Source: Mycolicibacterium rhodesiae (GTDB taxonomy: Bacteria; Actinomycetota; Actinomycetes; Mycobacteriales; Mycobacteriaceae). Taken from it: a stretch of 64,000 nucleotides of DNA. Position numbers and translations under genes: made by a program. Below are positions 43,564 to 51,684 of this stretch, piece after piece. Below the pieces are notes generated by a model. That model was not told the origin of the DNA and searched no databases. It worked only from the letters and a program-made list of their open reading frames with translations. The first letter of the stretch is position 1; each line of letters opens with the position of its first letter. The stretch is taken from the NCBI RefSeq assembly GCF_002086695.1, contig NZ_MVIH01000005.1:310001-374000 (forward strand), in the 5' to 3' direction.

Positions 43564-44118
43564 AACCCAGCTCACGCCAGCGGATCGTCGCCCTGACCAC
43601 CAGCCGGGGCGCGTCCAAGCCTGCCTACCGGCGGTGTGCCCGAACGAGACGAAACATGCTCTGCCGCAATATCGCCGACCGCCGGTGGGGGTGTTATCAG
43701 AAACTGATCTATTCGCATGCCACGCGAATAACCAACTTACCACTTGACATAATGTGGCTTATCGGCAAAACGTGGCGACCACAATATCGGCACTGCGCGT
43801 TGGTTCTGCTGAAAGTCCGTGCCCTACTTGATGATTGCTCGATCAGCGCCCGGCCCGCTGTTTATGTATGCCATGGTTCCGCATCCGTTTGCGCGCACGC
43901 CGCAACGTCAGGTTCGCGATCAATCAATAGCCCAATCGTTCGGCGATGCAACTCGGCTGGGTGTGCCGCCCCCCGTCAGGCTCACCGCCATTCAATTCGT
44001 CACTGTGACGAATTGGGCTGCGCTGGCTACCTGATCGAAGCGCGCCGTGTATCGCCGCATCGTCGACTCCGACGGAGCGGAACCGTGACCGGCGCGGGCC
44101 GCTGCCACGTGTTCTGTC
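43564..44118. other. About 555 bp without a convincing gene
   Basis: This stretch, between the recombinase cassette and the GlxA-type regulator, is less GC-rich than its surroundings. It holds an inverted repeat TATTCGC-ATGCCAC-GCGAATA at 43710-43730, a TTGACA at 43744-43749, and the 23-bp palindrome at 43993-44015. Open frames cross it but have no ribosome site and read like random Arg/Cys-rich sequence. One end of the recombinase element may lie here. Confidence 0.5.
43993..44015. promoter_or_regulatory. 23-bp perfect palindrome
   Basis: CAATTCGTCAC-T-GTGACGAATTG, 11-bp arms around one base. The one-base centre fits a dimeric regulator site better than a hairpin. Related sequences stand at 47942-47954 and 48157-48171. 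Confidence 0.6.
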
Positions 44119-45072
44119 TCATGTGCGCGCGTAACTAGTCCGGTACTTATGTGGAGCTACGCCCACGCTGCGGACGAAGTGATAACGGAGCGAGGTGTGC
44201 GAGGCGAATCCGGATTGCTCGGCAATCCGGTTCATCGGCAGGTCGGTGGACTCGAGTAGTCGGCGCGCCAGGTTGATGCGAGTTTGCAGAAGCAGTTGTA
44301 GCGGTGTCGTGCCGAGGCGCGCCCGGAAATGGCGATTGAGGCTGCGTACGCTCATCGACGCGTGTCGGGCAATTGTGTCGAGGTCCAACGGCTCGAGGGC
44401 GTTCTCCTCCATCCACGTGACGATCGCCTGAAGTGAATCGTCCTCGGGCCGTGACGTTTCGATGTACGGCGCCTGACCGCCGTCGCGCCAGCTGGACAGG
44501 ACGAGCCGCCGCGCAGTCCGGTCCGCGAGTTCTGCTCCAGCGTCCTGCCGGATGAGATGCAGGCACAGGTCCAGGCCTGCAGCGACGCCGGCCGAGGTCA
44601 GGATCTGACCGTCGTCGATGAACATCGCACCGGCGTCAACCTCCACTTCGGGGTATCGGCGTGCCAGAGCGTCGGCCCACTGCCAGTGCGTGGTCACTGT
44701 TCGCCCATCCAGCAACCCGGCCGCCGCCAGGGTGAACGCTCCGACGCAGATGGACCCGATGCGCGCACCACCGTCGTACGCCGCACGCAGAATGTCGATC
44801 ACGTACTGGTCTGGTGGGCTCAGGAAGTCTTGCTTGCCCGGGACGATCACGACGTCGGCGGCCGCCAACTCGTCGAGGCCGAACGGTGCGCGGATCTCGA
44901 TGGGGCCCCACTCCTGTGTGGTGGTAATCGTGCCGGCGGCGCAACATCGTACGTCGTAACGTCCCGGTTCGGCGATCTCCGTCAGCGCCAGATTGGCCAT
45001 GCCGAAGACTTGCCCGGGAATCATCAGCTCGAAGCCCAATACTTGCTCGCACCCGAACACGCCGACGATCAT
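44119..45072 (-). CDS. GlxA-type AraC regulator with a DJ-1/PfpI domain
   Basis: 317 residues. Residues 1-190 form a DJ-1/PfpI-like domain, with the Cys elbow in IGSICVGAFTLAAAGLLDGR. Residues about 215-317 are an AraC double helix-turn-helix: LDLDTIARHASMSVRSLNRHFRARLGTTPLQLLLQTRINLARRLLESTDLPMNRIAEQSGFASHTSLRYHF. The DJ-1 part usually senses a small molecule. It is divergent from the HD-domain/hydrolase pair, its likely target, with a GACATATGTC palindrome at 45087-45096 in the spacer. Confidence 0.92.
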   Translation of the reverse strand: MIVGVFGCEQVLGFELMIPGQVFGMANLALTEIAEPGRYDVRCCAAGTITTTQEWGPIEIRAPFGLDELAAADVVIVPGKQDFLSPPDQYVIDILRAAYDGGARIGSICVGAFTLAAAGLLDGRTVTTHWQWADALARRYPEVEVDAGAMFIDDGQILTSAGVAAGLDLCLHLIRQDAGAELADRTARRLVLSSWRDGGQAPYIETSRPEDDSLQAIVTWMEENALEPLDLDTIARHASMSVRSLNRHFRARLGTTPLQLLLQTRINLARRLLESTDLPMNRIAEQSGFASHTSLRYHFVRSVGVAPHKYRTSYART

Positions 45073-45086
45073 GGCCAGATCTTAGC

Positions 45087-45096
45087 GACATATGTC
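45087..45096. promoter_or_regulatory. Short palindrome in the GlxA/HD divergent spacer
   Basis: GACATATGTC is a perfect 10-bp palindrome 15 bp before the regulator start; a possible operator. Confidence 0.35.
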
Positions 45097-45167
45097 TATC
45101 TAGCCACTAGTGCAGCTGGCTGTCCTACCGCAGGGTTGTGAGATCACCTGATGACGAAGGGCTCCGC

Positions 45168-45854
45168 ATGACACTCTCCGATGACGCCTTCGCTGCGCAG
45201 TTCGGACTACCCGATTCGCCTGTCGCAACTGCAGCACGTCGACTCGCCCGTGACGTCTCCCCCGAGTTCGTCTACAACCACGTCGTCCGCAGCTACCTGT
45301 TCGCGCGGGAACTGTCAGCGACTGCCGGAGCCCCGGATCACGGCGACGGCGAACTTCTCTACCTCGTGTGCATCCTGCACGATCTCGGCGCGACGGAGTA
45401 CGCGAATACCGACCAACGGTTCGAGGTGGACGGCGCGGATGCCGCTGCCCGCTTTCTCGCCGAGCATGGCCTCGACACCGCGCGCATCGACACCGCATGG
45501 ACGGCCATTGCGCTGCACACCAGTGTCGGCCTGGCCCACCGGTTCGGATCCATTGCCGCAGTGGCGCAAATGGGCATCGGCACCGACATCATCGGCACTC
45601 ACCGGCAACAGCTGCCCGACGGTTTTGCCGATCGCGTACACGCCGCGTGGCCACGCCACGACTTGGGCTACGCACTCGCTGCAGTCGTGGCCGAGCAGGC
45701 GCAGCGAAACCCCGTCAAGGCACCACCGATGAGCTTTCCGGCTCACTTCCACCAACTGATGTATCCCGAGCAGTCCGCGGGAACGTGGTTCGACGCCGTC
45801 GACGCCGCCGGCTGGAACGACCGCCCCCGTGCAATGCACGAAAGCAACTCATGA
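45168..45854 (+). CDS. HD-domain protein, cyanamide hydratase-like
   Basis: 228 residues from ATG 45168 (GAAGGG upstream; a GTG at 45138 is less likely). His in YNHVVRSYLFARELS, the HD pair in CILHDLGATEYAN and the later AIALHTSVGLAHRFG follow the pattern of HD proteins related to fungal cyanamide hydratase, including FEVDGADAAARFLAEHG. The family converts small nitriles/cyanamide or acts as a phosphohydrolase. It is coupled (ATGA) to the alpha/beta hydrolase downstream and probably controlled by the divergent GlxA-type regulator. Confidence 0.82.
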   Translation: MTLSDDAFAAQFGLPDSPVATAARRLARDVSPEFVYNHVVRSYLFARELSATAGAPDHGDGELLYLVCILHDLGATEYANTDQRFEVDGADAAARFLAEHGLDTARIDTAWTAIALHTSVGLAHRFGSIAAVAQMGIGTDIIGTHRQQLPDGFADRVHAAWPRHDLGYALAAVVAEQAQRNPVKAPPMSFPAHFHQLMYPEQSAGTWFDAVDAAGWNDRPRAMHESNS

Positions 45855-46651
45855 CGAGCCCGTTCACGGAATTACAGGTGCCAGTGAGCGGCGGTTCGTT
45901 GACCGTGGGCCACCGGTCCGGTCGAGGACCGACATTGTTGCTCCTGCACTACTGGGGTGGCAGCTCTCGCACCTGGAACCCGATGCTCGCCCATCTCGAC
46001 CCGCAGGTGCCGGTAGCGTTCTACGACCACCGCGGCTGGAGCCGCTCCAACACGCTGCCTGGTCCCTTCGACTTGGGACAGCTGGCCACGGACGCGGCCA
46101 CCGTCATCGAGGCGCTCGGTACCGACGTCATCCTCGTCGGGCACTCGATGGGCGGCAAGGTCGCCCAACTCGTCGCGGCCGAACACCCCACTGCGCTCAA
46201 GGGTTTGATTCTGGTCGCACCCGCACCTCCGGAGCCGCCGGCCGCGATCACCGCGCAGTTCCAACAGCAACTCGCGCACGCCTACGACAACCCTGACACG
46301 GTGTCCAGCGCGGTCGATCACGTGTTGACAGCGATCCCACTTGCGGTGTCGGTGCGCGCGAGGATCGTCGAGGACAGCCTCGCCGGCGCGGCGGCGGCCC
46401 GTACGGAGTGGCCGCTGCACGGCATAGCCGAGAACATCACGACGGCCGCACAGCGCATCCTGATCGACACGACCGTCATCGCGGGAAGCCGCGACCTCGT
46501 CGAACCCGTCGATGTACTGCGTCAGCACTTGGAGCCCTTCATCTCGAAAGCATCCATCCGCGTCCTCGACGGGCCTGGCCATCTCATCCCACTCGAGGCA
46601 CCCGAGGCCCTTGCCGGCGAATTGACGCGCTACCGACTCAATTCCGGCTAG
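45851..46651 (+). CDS. Alpha/beta hydrolase
   Basis: 266 residues from ATG 45851, overlapping the HD gene by ATGA. LLLLHYWGGSSRTW oxyanion region, nucleophile GHSMGG (Ser about residue 97), acid in IAGSRDLVEP and His in GPGHLIPLE form a full triad. The substrate is unknown; coupling to the HD protein suggests consecutive steps on one small molecule. It ends 4 bp inside the end of the convergent HxlR gene. Confidence 0.88.
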   Translation: MTSPFTELQVPVSGGSLTVGHRSGRGPTLLLLHYWGGSSRTWNPMLAHLDPQVPVAFYDHRGWSRSNTLPGPFDLGQLATDAATVIEALGTDVILVGHSMGGKVAQLVAAEHPTALKGLILVAPAPPEPPAAITAQFQQQLAHAYDNPDTVSSAVDHVLTAIPLAVSVRARIVEDSLAGAAAARTEWPLHGIAENITTAAQRILIDTTVIAGSRDLVEPVDVLRQHLEPFISKASIRVLDGPGHLIPLEAPEALAGELTRYRLNSG

Positions 46652-47043
46652 GCGTGTGTCGCGTCGCACTCCTCATCGGCGGCAGTAAGCCACGACGGGA
46701 CCGGCGGTGGCGTCGGGCCCGCCGGATTCGGCGCAGTCCACCGATCACCCCACTCGGCGAGGCTCGCAAGTACTGTTACCAGCGATTTCCCGCGGTCGGT
46801 GAGACGGTACTCGTATCGGGTCGGTTCAGATTGATAAGGCCGACGTTCCAGAATCTGTCGTTCGACGAGTTCGGCCAAGCGTCGGGTCAACGTGTTGTCG
46901 CTGATCGGCAGCCGGTTACGGAAGTCGTCGAACCGGGCGGCGCCGCCCAGTGCTTCGCGCACGATGAGCAGCGACCACCGTTCGCCAATCACGTCCAGCG
47001 CACGGCCAGCAGGGCAGTTGTCTGTCCCGAGTGAATTACGCAT
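46648..47043 (-). CDS. HxlR-family regulator
   Basis: 131 residues: CPAGRALDVIGERWSLLIVREALGGAARFDDFRNRLPISDNTLTRRLAELVERQILERRPYQSEPTRYEYRLTDRG is a canonical HxlR winged helix, with the N-terminal Cys often involved in redox or aldehyde sensing. It is divergent from the metallo-beta-lactamase-fold gene; two ACTTCCA/TGGAAGT-type palindromes lie between them. Confidence 0.92.
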   Translation of the reverse strand: MRNSLGTDNCPAGRALDVIGERWSLLIVREALGGAARFDDFRNRLPISDNTLTRRLAELVERQILERRPYQSEPTRYEYRLTDRGKSLVTVLASLAEWGDRWTAPNPAGPTPPPVPSWLTAADEECDATHA

Positions 47044-47058
47044 GCGCCCAGCCTATCT

Positions 47059-47075
47059 ACTTCCAAACTGGAAGT
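47059..47075. promoter_or_regulatory. HxlR operator copy 1
   Basis: ACTTCCA-AAC-TGGAAGT, perfect 7-bp arms, 15 bp before the hxlR start. Confidence 0.7.
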
Positions 47076-47098
47076 CATGTGGTAGTTTCAAGAAGTCG

Positions 47099-47113
47099 CT
47101 TCCGTTTTGGAAG
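47099..47113. promoter_or_regulatory. HxlR operator copy 2
   Basis: CTTCC-GTTTT-GGAAG, the same half-sites with a 5-bp centre, 26 bp before the metallo-hydrolase ATG. Confidence 0.6.
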
Positions 47114-47139
47114 TTACCGCCCGAATGAAGGAAGCCACC

Positions 47140-47874
47140 ATGAACACCAAGATCGTCAAGATCCCGGTCCTCGGCGACCACCTCGTCAACACCTTTCTCT
47201 TGATCGGGCGACGCCCTGTCCTCATCGACTGCGGTATGCCCAGCAGCGGTGATCGCATCTGGAACGGCATCGTCGCCGCTGGCGTCGATCCCACCGATCT
47301 GGAAATGATCATCGTCACCCACGGTCACGTCGACCACTTCGGCGCTGCTGCGGAACTCCAGACCCGCACCGGTGTTCCGGTTGCGGCGCACGAAGCTGAC
47401 CTGGCCACCTACCAGGCCGGACACTCCGACCGCACCAAACGCCAGCCAATCGGCGTCTTCGGACACCTCTTCACCCGTACTCCCCCACCGAACGAAGTCA
47501 CCCGACCTCTGCAGCCAGACCTGCTGCTGACAGGTGAGTATGGGCTGCAGGAGCACGGCATCGACGGTCGCATAATCCATACCCCCGGACACACCCCGGG
47601 ATCGGTGTCGGTTCTACTCGATCAGGGCGATCTGATCGCCGGTGACATGCTCACCGGCGGCTTCCTGGGCCTGCTGCAGTACAGCCCCTCCAACCCTCCG
47701 TTTCACGACGACCCCGACCAGGCCTTGGACAGCTTGCAGGCTGCGTTGAGGATGGGCCCGCATACGTTGCACATCGGACACGGCGGCCCGATGCCCGCGA
47801 CCAGCGTCCAGCGTTGGCTGGACCGTCAACTGGCTCAGAAAGTTTCACGCCGCCAGCATCCGGCAGCGCATTGA
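47140..47874 (+). CDS. Metallo-beta-lactamase-fold hydrolase
   Basis: 244 residues from ATG 47140 (GAAGGAAG upstream). The metal ligands are all present: HGHVDH in VTHGHVDHFG, His in HTPGHTPGS, Asp in LIAGDML and His in LHIGHGGP. The family covers glyoxalase II-like, lactonase and other hydrolases; the substrate cannot be told. It is the likely target of the divergent HxlR regulator, which often controls aldehyde or quinone detoxification genes. Confidence 0.9.
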   Translation: MNTKIVKIPVLGDHLVNTFLLIGRRPVLIDCGMPSSGDRIWNGIVAAGVDPTDLEMIIVTHGHVDHFGAAAELQTRTGVPVAAHEADLATYQAGHSDRTKRQPIGVFGHLFTRTPPPNEVTRPLQPDLLLTGEYGLQEHGIDGRIIHTPGHTPGSVSVLLDQGDLIAGDMLTGGFLGLLQYSPSNPPFHDDPDQALDSLQAALRMGPHTLHIGHGGPMPATSVQRWLDRQLAQKVSRRQHPAAH

Positions 47875-47941
47875 CCGCTTTCGGGTAGGGCCACCCGGCG
47901 AGGTGACAACGGTGTCCGCGGCCCCCCGGCGGCTGTCGTTA

Positions 47942-47954
47942 CGTCACGGTGACG
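47942..47954. promoter_or_regulatory. CGTCAC-G-GTGACG palindrome
   Basis: Perfect 6-bp arms around one base, the same core as the 23-bp palindrome at 43993-44015 apart from the centre. Confidence 0.5.
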
Positions 47955-48153
47955 AAACATCTCCGCCCGACGGCCGGCCCGTACTTCACGAATCATATTG
48001 CCCGGCACTATCTTCGACCGATGGGTTGCCGTACGTCTGGGTTCGGAGGCCGGCCCGGCTCGGGCATCCGCGAACTTGACCGTACACTCCCGTCGCGAAA
48101 GAACCACGCCCCCAACACAATTCGTAACCGCGACGTTTATCCCTGGCGGGAGC

Positions 48154-48171
48154 TAGAATTCGTCACTGTGA
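48154..48171 (+). promoter_or_regulatory. Promoter-like -10 with partial palindrome copy
   Basis: TAGAAT (48154-48159) could be the -10 of the repeat-protein gene. AATTCGTCACTGTGA (48157-48171) overlaps it and is identical to 15 bases of the palindrome at 43993-44015, so a shared regulator could act here. No clear -35. Confidence 0.4.
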
Positions 48172-48196
48172 GATCTGCGCCTCGGGGCGAGCGCTG

Positions 48197-48883
48197 ATGA
48201 CGCGGGACGTGTGGGGCCGGTGCCTGGCTGCAGTCGTTCTCACCGCCTCGGCGGCCGGTCTCGGAGCCCTCGGCGTGACCGGCACCGCAGCCGCCGATTG
48301 CTTCCAACGCGGTGGTTATAACCCCGCCCCCTGCTCAACCCCAGCTCCGAAAAGCGGCGGTGCGTCGAAGGCATCGTCAACGAGCACCGCACCTACCCCG
48401 GACGATCAGGATGCCGATCAGGGCGGGTCCGGATCGCCGGACAAGGACCAGTCGGAGAGCAGCCCGACCGGGTCAACGCCCGCAGATTCCGGACTGACCG
48501 CCTGCCAGAATCAAAGCGCGATGACGACCTCTCTCGGACTGCCAACCGCCACCTGTCGCGCGAGCCAGGGCCCGAACACCCCGCCCGACTCCGGTATGAC
48601 GGCCTGCCAGAACCAAGGCGCCATGCCCATCGCCATCGGCCTGCAACCCACCACCTGCCGGGCCAGCCAAGGCCCCAACACCCCACCCGACTCCGGCGTG
48701 ACCGCCTGCCAAAACCAAAGCGCCATGCCCATCGCCATCGGCCTACAACCCACCACCTGCCGGGCCAGCCAAGGCCCCAACACCCCACCCGACTCCGGCG
48801 TCAACGCGTGTCAAAACCAAAACGCGATGGCGAACTCGCTCGGTCTTCAGCCCGCGGTCTGTCCGCCCAGCGCGCGTGGTTGA
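48197..48883 (+). CDS. Secreted protein built of 34-residue Cys-containing repeats
   Basis: 228 residues. A signal peptide (to about TAAADC) is followed by a low-complexity Ser/Asp/Pro linker (residues 40-96) and four repeats of about 34 residues, the last one shortened: DSGxTACQNQxAM..., LGLxPTTCRASQGPNTPP. Each repeat has two Cys, perhaps one disulfide per unit. Repeats 2 and 3 are almost identical in DNA, which indicates recent duplication. No family recognised; a surface or wall-associated role is plausible. ATG 48197 directly follows a stop codon of an upstream short frame. Confidence 0.8.
   Translation: MTRDVWGRCLAAVVLTASAAGLGALGVTGTAAADCFQRGGYNPAPCSTPAPKSGGASKASSTSTAPTPDDQDADQGGSGSPDKDQSESSPTGSTPADSGLTACQNQSAMTTSLGLPTATCRASQGPNTPPDSGMTACQNQGAMPIAIGLQPTTCRASQGPNTPPDSGVTACQNQSAMPIAIGLQPTTCRASQGPNTPPDSGVNACQNQNAMANSLGLQPAVCPPSARG
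48485..48880 (+). repeat. 102-bp in-frame tandem repeats, four copies
   Basis: Units start at 48485, 48587, 48689 and 48791; the period is exactly 102 bp. Units 2 and 3 differ at only a few bases, units 1 and 4 are more divergent, and unit 4 is truncated. Copy number may vary between strains. Confidence 0.9.
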
Positions 48884-48891
48884 CGCGCCGT

Positions 48892-49506
48892 TTACGGCCG
48901 AAGACTGCGCAGGGTGCTCTTCACGAACTTCTCGAGGACCACATCGCGGGCAGTCCCGGTGTCGCGGGCGCTGATCAGAACGGCATGGAGCCCGATCAGG
49001 AAGAACGCCGCGGCGTCATAGGCTTCGACATCGTCGTAGAGTTCGCCGCGGATACGGGCACGCTCGACCTCCGCGGCAAGCAGTACGAAAGTCGGGTGTC
49101 TGCTCCATTGCTCGTCCTGAACCAGGGACGGCGAGAAATAAAGGCTGATGACATCACGGAAAAGCGCCGCGCCCCAACGATTCTCGAGTTCAACGACCAG
49201 CCTGATGATCTCGGTGAGGACGGCTTCCAGATCGTGCCGGGTCTCCAGGAACCGACTGAGTTCCTCGCCGAGGTAGTCCTCGTCGCGCCGGATCAACTCG
49301 AGCAGGACATGCTCCTTGGTCGGGAAGTGAAAGTAGAAGGTACTCCGGGCAACTCCCGCAGCCTCGACGATGGCGTTGATGTCCGCCGAGTTCGAGCCAG
49401 CCCGCTGAAACTCGACGATCGCAGCGTCGAGCACACGTGCACGCGTCCGACGACGCTGGGCTTCGCGATTCGTCGCTGTCTCTCGCACGCGTCCATTGTG
49501 CCGCAT
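48892..49506 (-). CDS. TetR-family regulator
   Basis: 204 residues from ATG 49506 (other in-frame starts exist at 49536 and near 49488). The DNA-binding domain reads RTRARVLDAAIVEFQRAGSNSADINAIVEAAGVARSTFYFHFPTKEHVLLELI. It is divergent from the membrane protein/cytochrome oxidase operon at 49618 and probably regulates it. No clear palindrome was found in the 110-bp spacer. Confidence 0.88.
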   Translation of the reverse strand: MRHNGRVRETATNREAQRRRTRARVLDAAIVEFQRAGSNSADINAIVEAAGVARSTFYFHFPTKEHVLLELIRRDEDYLGEELSRFLETRHDLEAVLTEIIRLVVELENRWGAALFRDVISLYFSPSLVQDEQWSRHPTFVLLAAEVERARIRGELYDDVEAYDAAAFFLIGLHAVLISARDTGTARDVVLEKFVKSTLRSLRP

Positions 49507-49617
49507 ACCCGTCATTCGCCGACACTTGTCACTCAAAACCGATAAACATCGAGATAGACACGGAGCGGGCGATCCATTTCGTTGTTATCTGTCAGTGAAC
49601 GTGCTACAAAAAGTCCG

Positions 49618-50322
49618 ATGAACACACGAGGTCAACGCATTCTGCTGTGGACCGCGCCGCCCGCGGCGGCACTGCTCGCCCTGGCTTACGTACTGTTTCC
49701 GGTCTTCTCCCCGCCGCTGTCCCCGACAATGTCCCCCTACGAAGTCGCGGCGTTCTTCCGCGAGAACGCCACCGGCGTGCTCGGCGTTGCGATTCTGTGC
49801 AATCTGATCGCCGGTTCCCTGATCCCGCTCTTCGCGGTGACGGCTGTCCAGATATCGCGGGTCGCGACCTCCAGCGTGGTCCTCACCTACGCCTACATCA
49901 TCTGCGTCGGTGTCGGGACAACGGCGTTCATCCTGGCCGACTATTGCTGGGGCATGGCGGCTTTCCGGCCCGCCCGCGATCCCGAGCTCATCAGTCTGCT
50001 CAATGACATGGCCTGGTTCTTCTTCATCGCGCCGGTCGGCACCATCATCGTGCAGAATCTGTGCTTCGCGCTGAGCGTGTACCTCGACGAGCGGCCCGAT
50101 CCGATCTTCCCGCGCTGGGCGGCGCACTTCAACGTCGCTACCGTCGCACTGCTGGCCCCGAGCGCGTTCTCGATTCTGGTCAAAACCGGTCCCCTGGCCT
50201 GGAACGGCACGCTGTCATTCACGCTGCGACTGTTGACTTTTGCGGCCTACATCGTGGTGATGTTCGTCGTCCTTCTGCGTGCGGTGAACCGCCAGGGCAG
50301 CGAGCGGGAAGTCCTCGCGTGA
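49618..50322 (+). CDS. Membrane protein, paralogue of the next gene
   Basis: 234 residues from ATG 49618 with six membrane segments. Landmarks shared with the next protein are an N-terminal SP-x-E/Q-V/I-A-F loop, MAAFRPARDPELISLLNDMAWFFF and KTGPLAWNGTLSFTLRLLTF. The two genes overlap by GTGA. No known domain; an association with the downstream oxidase subunits is suggested by the operon only. Confidence 0.75.
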   Translation: MNTRGQRILLWTAPPAAALLALAYVLFPVFSPPLSPTMSPYEVAAFFRENATGVLGVAILCNLIAGSLIPLFAVTAVQISRVATSSVVLTYAYIICVGVGTTAFILADYCWGMAAFRPARDPELISLLNDMAWFFFIAPVGTIIVQNLCFALSVYLDERPDPIFPRWAAHFNVATVALLAPSAFSILVKTGPLAWNGTLSFTLRLLTFAAYIVVMFVVLLRAVNRQGSEREVLA

Positions 50323-51074
50323 CACCGCGACGGAAGAACCGCAAGCTCGACCAATGGATCACCTTCTGGAGTGTGCCGTTCTTCTTCAACGTGTTCGGTC
50401 TGGTGTTCGTGCCATTGAGTTGGATGATGCCGCCGAGATCGCCGAGCGCCTCGACAGCACAGATCGTCGCATTCATGCAGTCCCACAATCTGCTCGTCGC
50501 GTGCGTGCTGCTGACGCTCACGTTCGGACTCGCACCGGTGTCGAACGCGGTGTATCTCATGCAGATCAAGCGGATGTCGGTGAGCCCGGCGTTCCGGTAC
50601 ACGCTGATGATGGGGGCCATCTCCGGTGCCGTCGTCGGCATGCTGTTCCCGATGTTCTGCTTCGGCCTCGGCGCGTTTCGCCCCGGCTACAGCCCGGCCG
50701 TGCTCGCGATGCTCTACGACTTCGGCTATCTGGCGTTCATCGGATCCCTCGGCTGCTTCTGTGTCATGTGGATGGCGTTCGGGCTGGCCATCCTTCTCGA
50801 CAAGAACAATGTCCTGCCGAAGTGGTTGGGCTACTACACCGTGTGGCAGTACATGACCGAGTTGATGGCCGCGCCGGTGTGGATCAACAAGTCGGGACCC
50901 TTCGCGTGGAACGGGCTGATGACGTTCTGGTTCACCGTGGTTCTCTACGTCTCGTGGCAGCTGGTCGTCTACACCTGCATCTACCGGTCGATCAAGAGGC
51001 AGCCCGCGACCGAACTCGACAACGCCGACCTGTACACCGCCACAGGCGATTCCAGCATCGGCGTGACCGCATGA
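50319..51074 (+). CDS. Membrane protein, paralogue of the previous gene
   Basis: 251 residues from GTG 50319, overlapping its neighbours at both ends (GTGA and ATGA). Six membrane segments. LGAFRPGYSPAVLAMLYDFGYLAF and KSGPFAWNGLMTFWFTVVLY align with the preceding protein, so the pair arose by duplication. The Cys-containing MLFPMFCFGLG and SLGCFCVMW segments are specific to this copy. Function unknown. Confidence 0.75.
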   Translation: MTPRRKNRKLDQWITFWSVPFFFNVFGLVFVPLSWMMPPRSPSASTAQIVAFMQSHNLLVACVLLTLTFGLAPVSNAVYLMQIKRMSVSPAFRYTLMMGAISGAVVGMLFPMFCFGLGAFRPGYSPAVLAMLYDFGYLAFIGSLGCFCVMWMAFGLAILLDKNNVLPKWLGYYTVWQYMTELMAAPVWINKSGPFAWNGLMTFWFTVVLYVSWQLVVYTCIYRSIKRQPATELDNADLYTATGDSSIGVTA

Positions 51075-51682
51075 TCGAGGTCGCGGAGGGGCGATCCGGC
51101 AACCTCGGCGACTCCCGCCCGGACCACCACGGGCGGGGACACATACCCGGCGATCCGAGCATGTGGTTCTTCGTCATCGGCGATCTGCTCATCTTCGGCG
51201 TCTACTTCGTCGGCTACGTGTATTACCGCGGCCAGAACCCAGGACTCTTTCTGCAGAGCCAGGCTCGGCTCAACATGGACATCGGCGCGATCAACACCGT
51301 TGTGCTGCTGACCAGTTCGTTGTTCGTGGTTTTCGGGACCACCGCGGCACGAGCTGGCAATGCCACGGATGCGCTGCGCCGGTTCGTCGTCGCGCTGGTG
51401 TTGGGTGCCGTGTTCCCGATCCTGAAGATGTTCGAGTGGATTCCGGAGATCACCGCCGGCATCACGCCAGGGACCAACCTGTTCTTCATGTTCTACTTCG
51501 TGATGACCGGTCTGCATCTGTGTCACGTCCTGCTCGGTCTGGTCATCATGTGCTTCGTGATCCGGAATCTGAAGCTGTCTACGCCGCCGAAGATCTCGTT
51601 CGTCGAGACCGGTGCCACCTACTGGCACATGGTCGACGTGCTGTGGCTAGTCCTGTTCGCCGCGTTCTACCTGATGAGGTGA
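51071..51682 (+). CDS. Cytochrome c oxidase subunit III-like protein
   Basis: 203 residues, five membrane segments of heme-copper oxidase subunit III: DPSMWFFVIGDLLIFGVYFVGY, INTVVLLTSSLFVVF, FEWIPEITAGITPGTNLFFMFYFVMTGLHLCHVLLGL and VETGATYWHMVDVLWLVLFAAFYLM. The TGLHxxHVxxG and WHMVDVLW motifs are conserved. NorE-type subunits look similar. No subunit I or II is in the window. Confidence 0.88.
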   Translation: MIEVAEGRSGNLGDSRPDHHGRGHIPGDPSMWFFVIGDLLIFGVYFVGYVYYRGQNPGLFLQSQARLNMDIGAINTVVLLTSSLFVVFGTTAARAGNATDALRRFVVALVLGAVFPILKMFEWIPEITAGITPGTNLFFMFYFVMTGLHLCHVLLGLVIMCFVIRNLKLSTPPKISFVETGATYWHMVDVLWLVLFAAFYLMR

Positions 51683-51684
51683 CG

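Larger units (their letters stand above)
47875..48196. other. Intergenic region with palindromic site, no gene
   Basis: 322 bp between the metallo-hydrolase and the secreted repeat protein. I see no supported gene. It contains the palindrome at 47942 and the promoter-like site near 48154; the rest is featureless. Confidence 0.5.

Noticed and set aside
40048..43699. 10-bp repeat GGTGTTATCA as proven attachment sites
   Set aside because: A chance match of this length is quite possible between two regions of this size, so it is kept only as a hint under the VapC tail finding.
43515..44138. 207-residue plus-strand frame through the region after the recombinase
   Set aside because: No ribosome site, Arg/Cys-rich random-looking sequence, and its start lies inside the recombinase repeats. 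Its length is somewhat surprising in lower-GC DNA, so a conservation check would still be worthwhile.
48485..48880. CRISPR-like array
   Set aside because: Units are contiguous, in frame and without spacers; it is a protein-coding tandem repeat.
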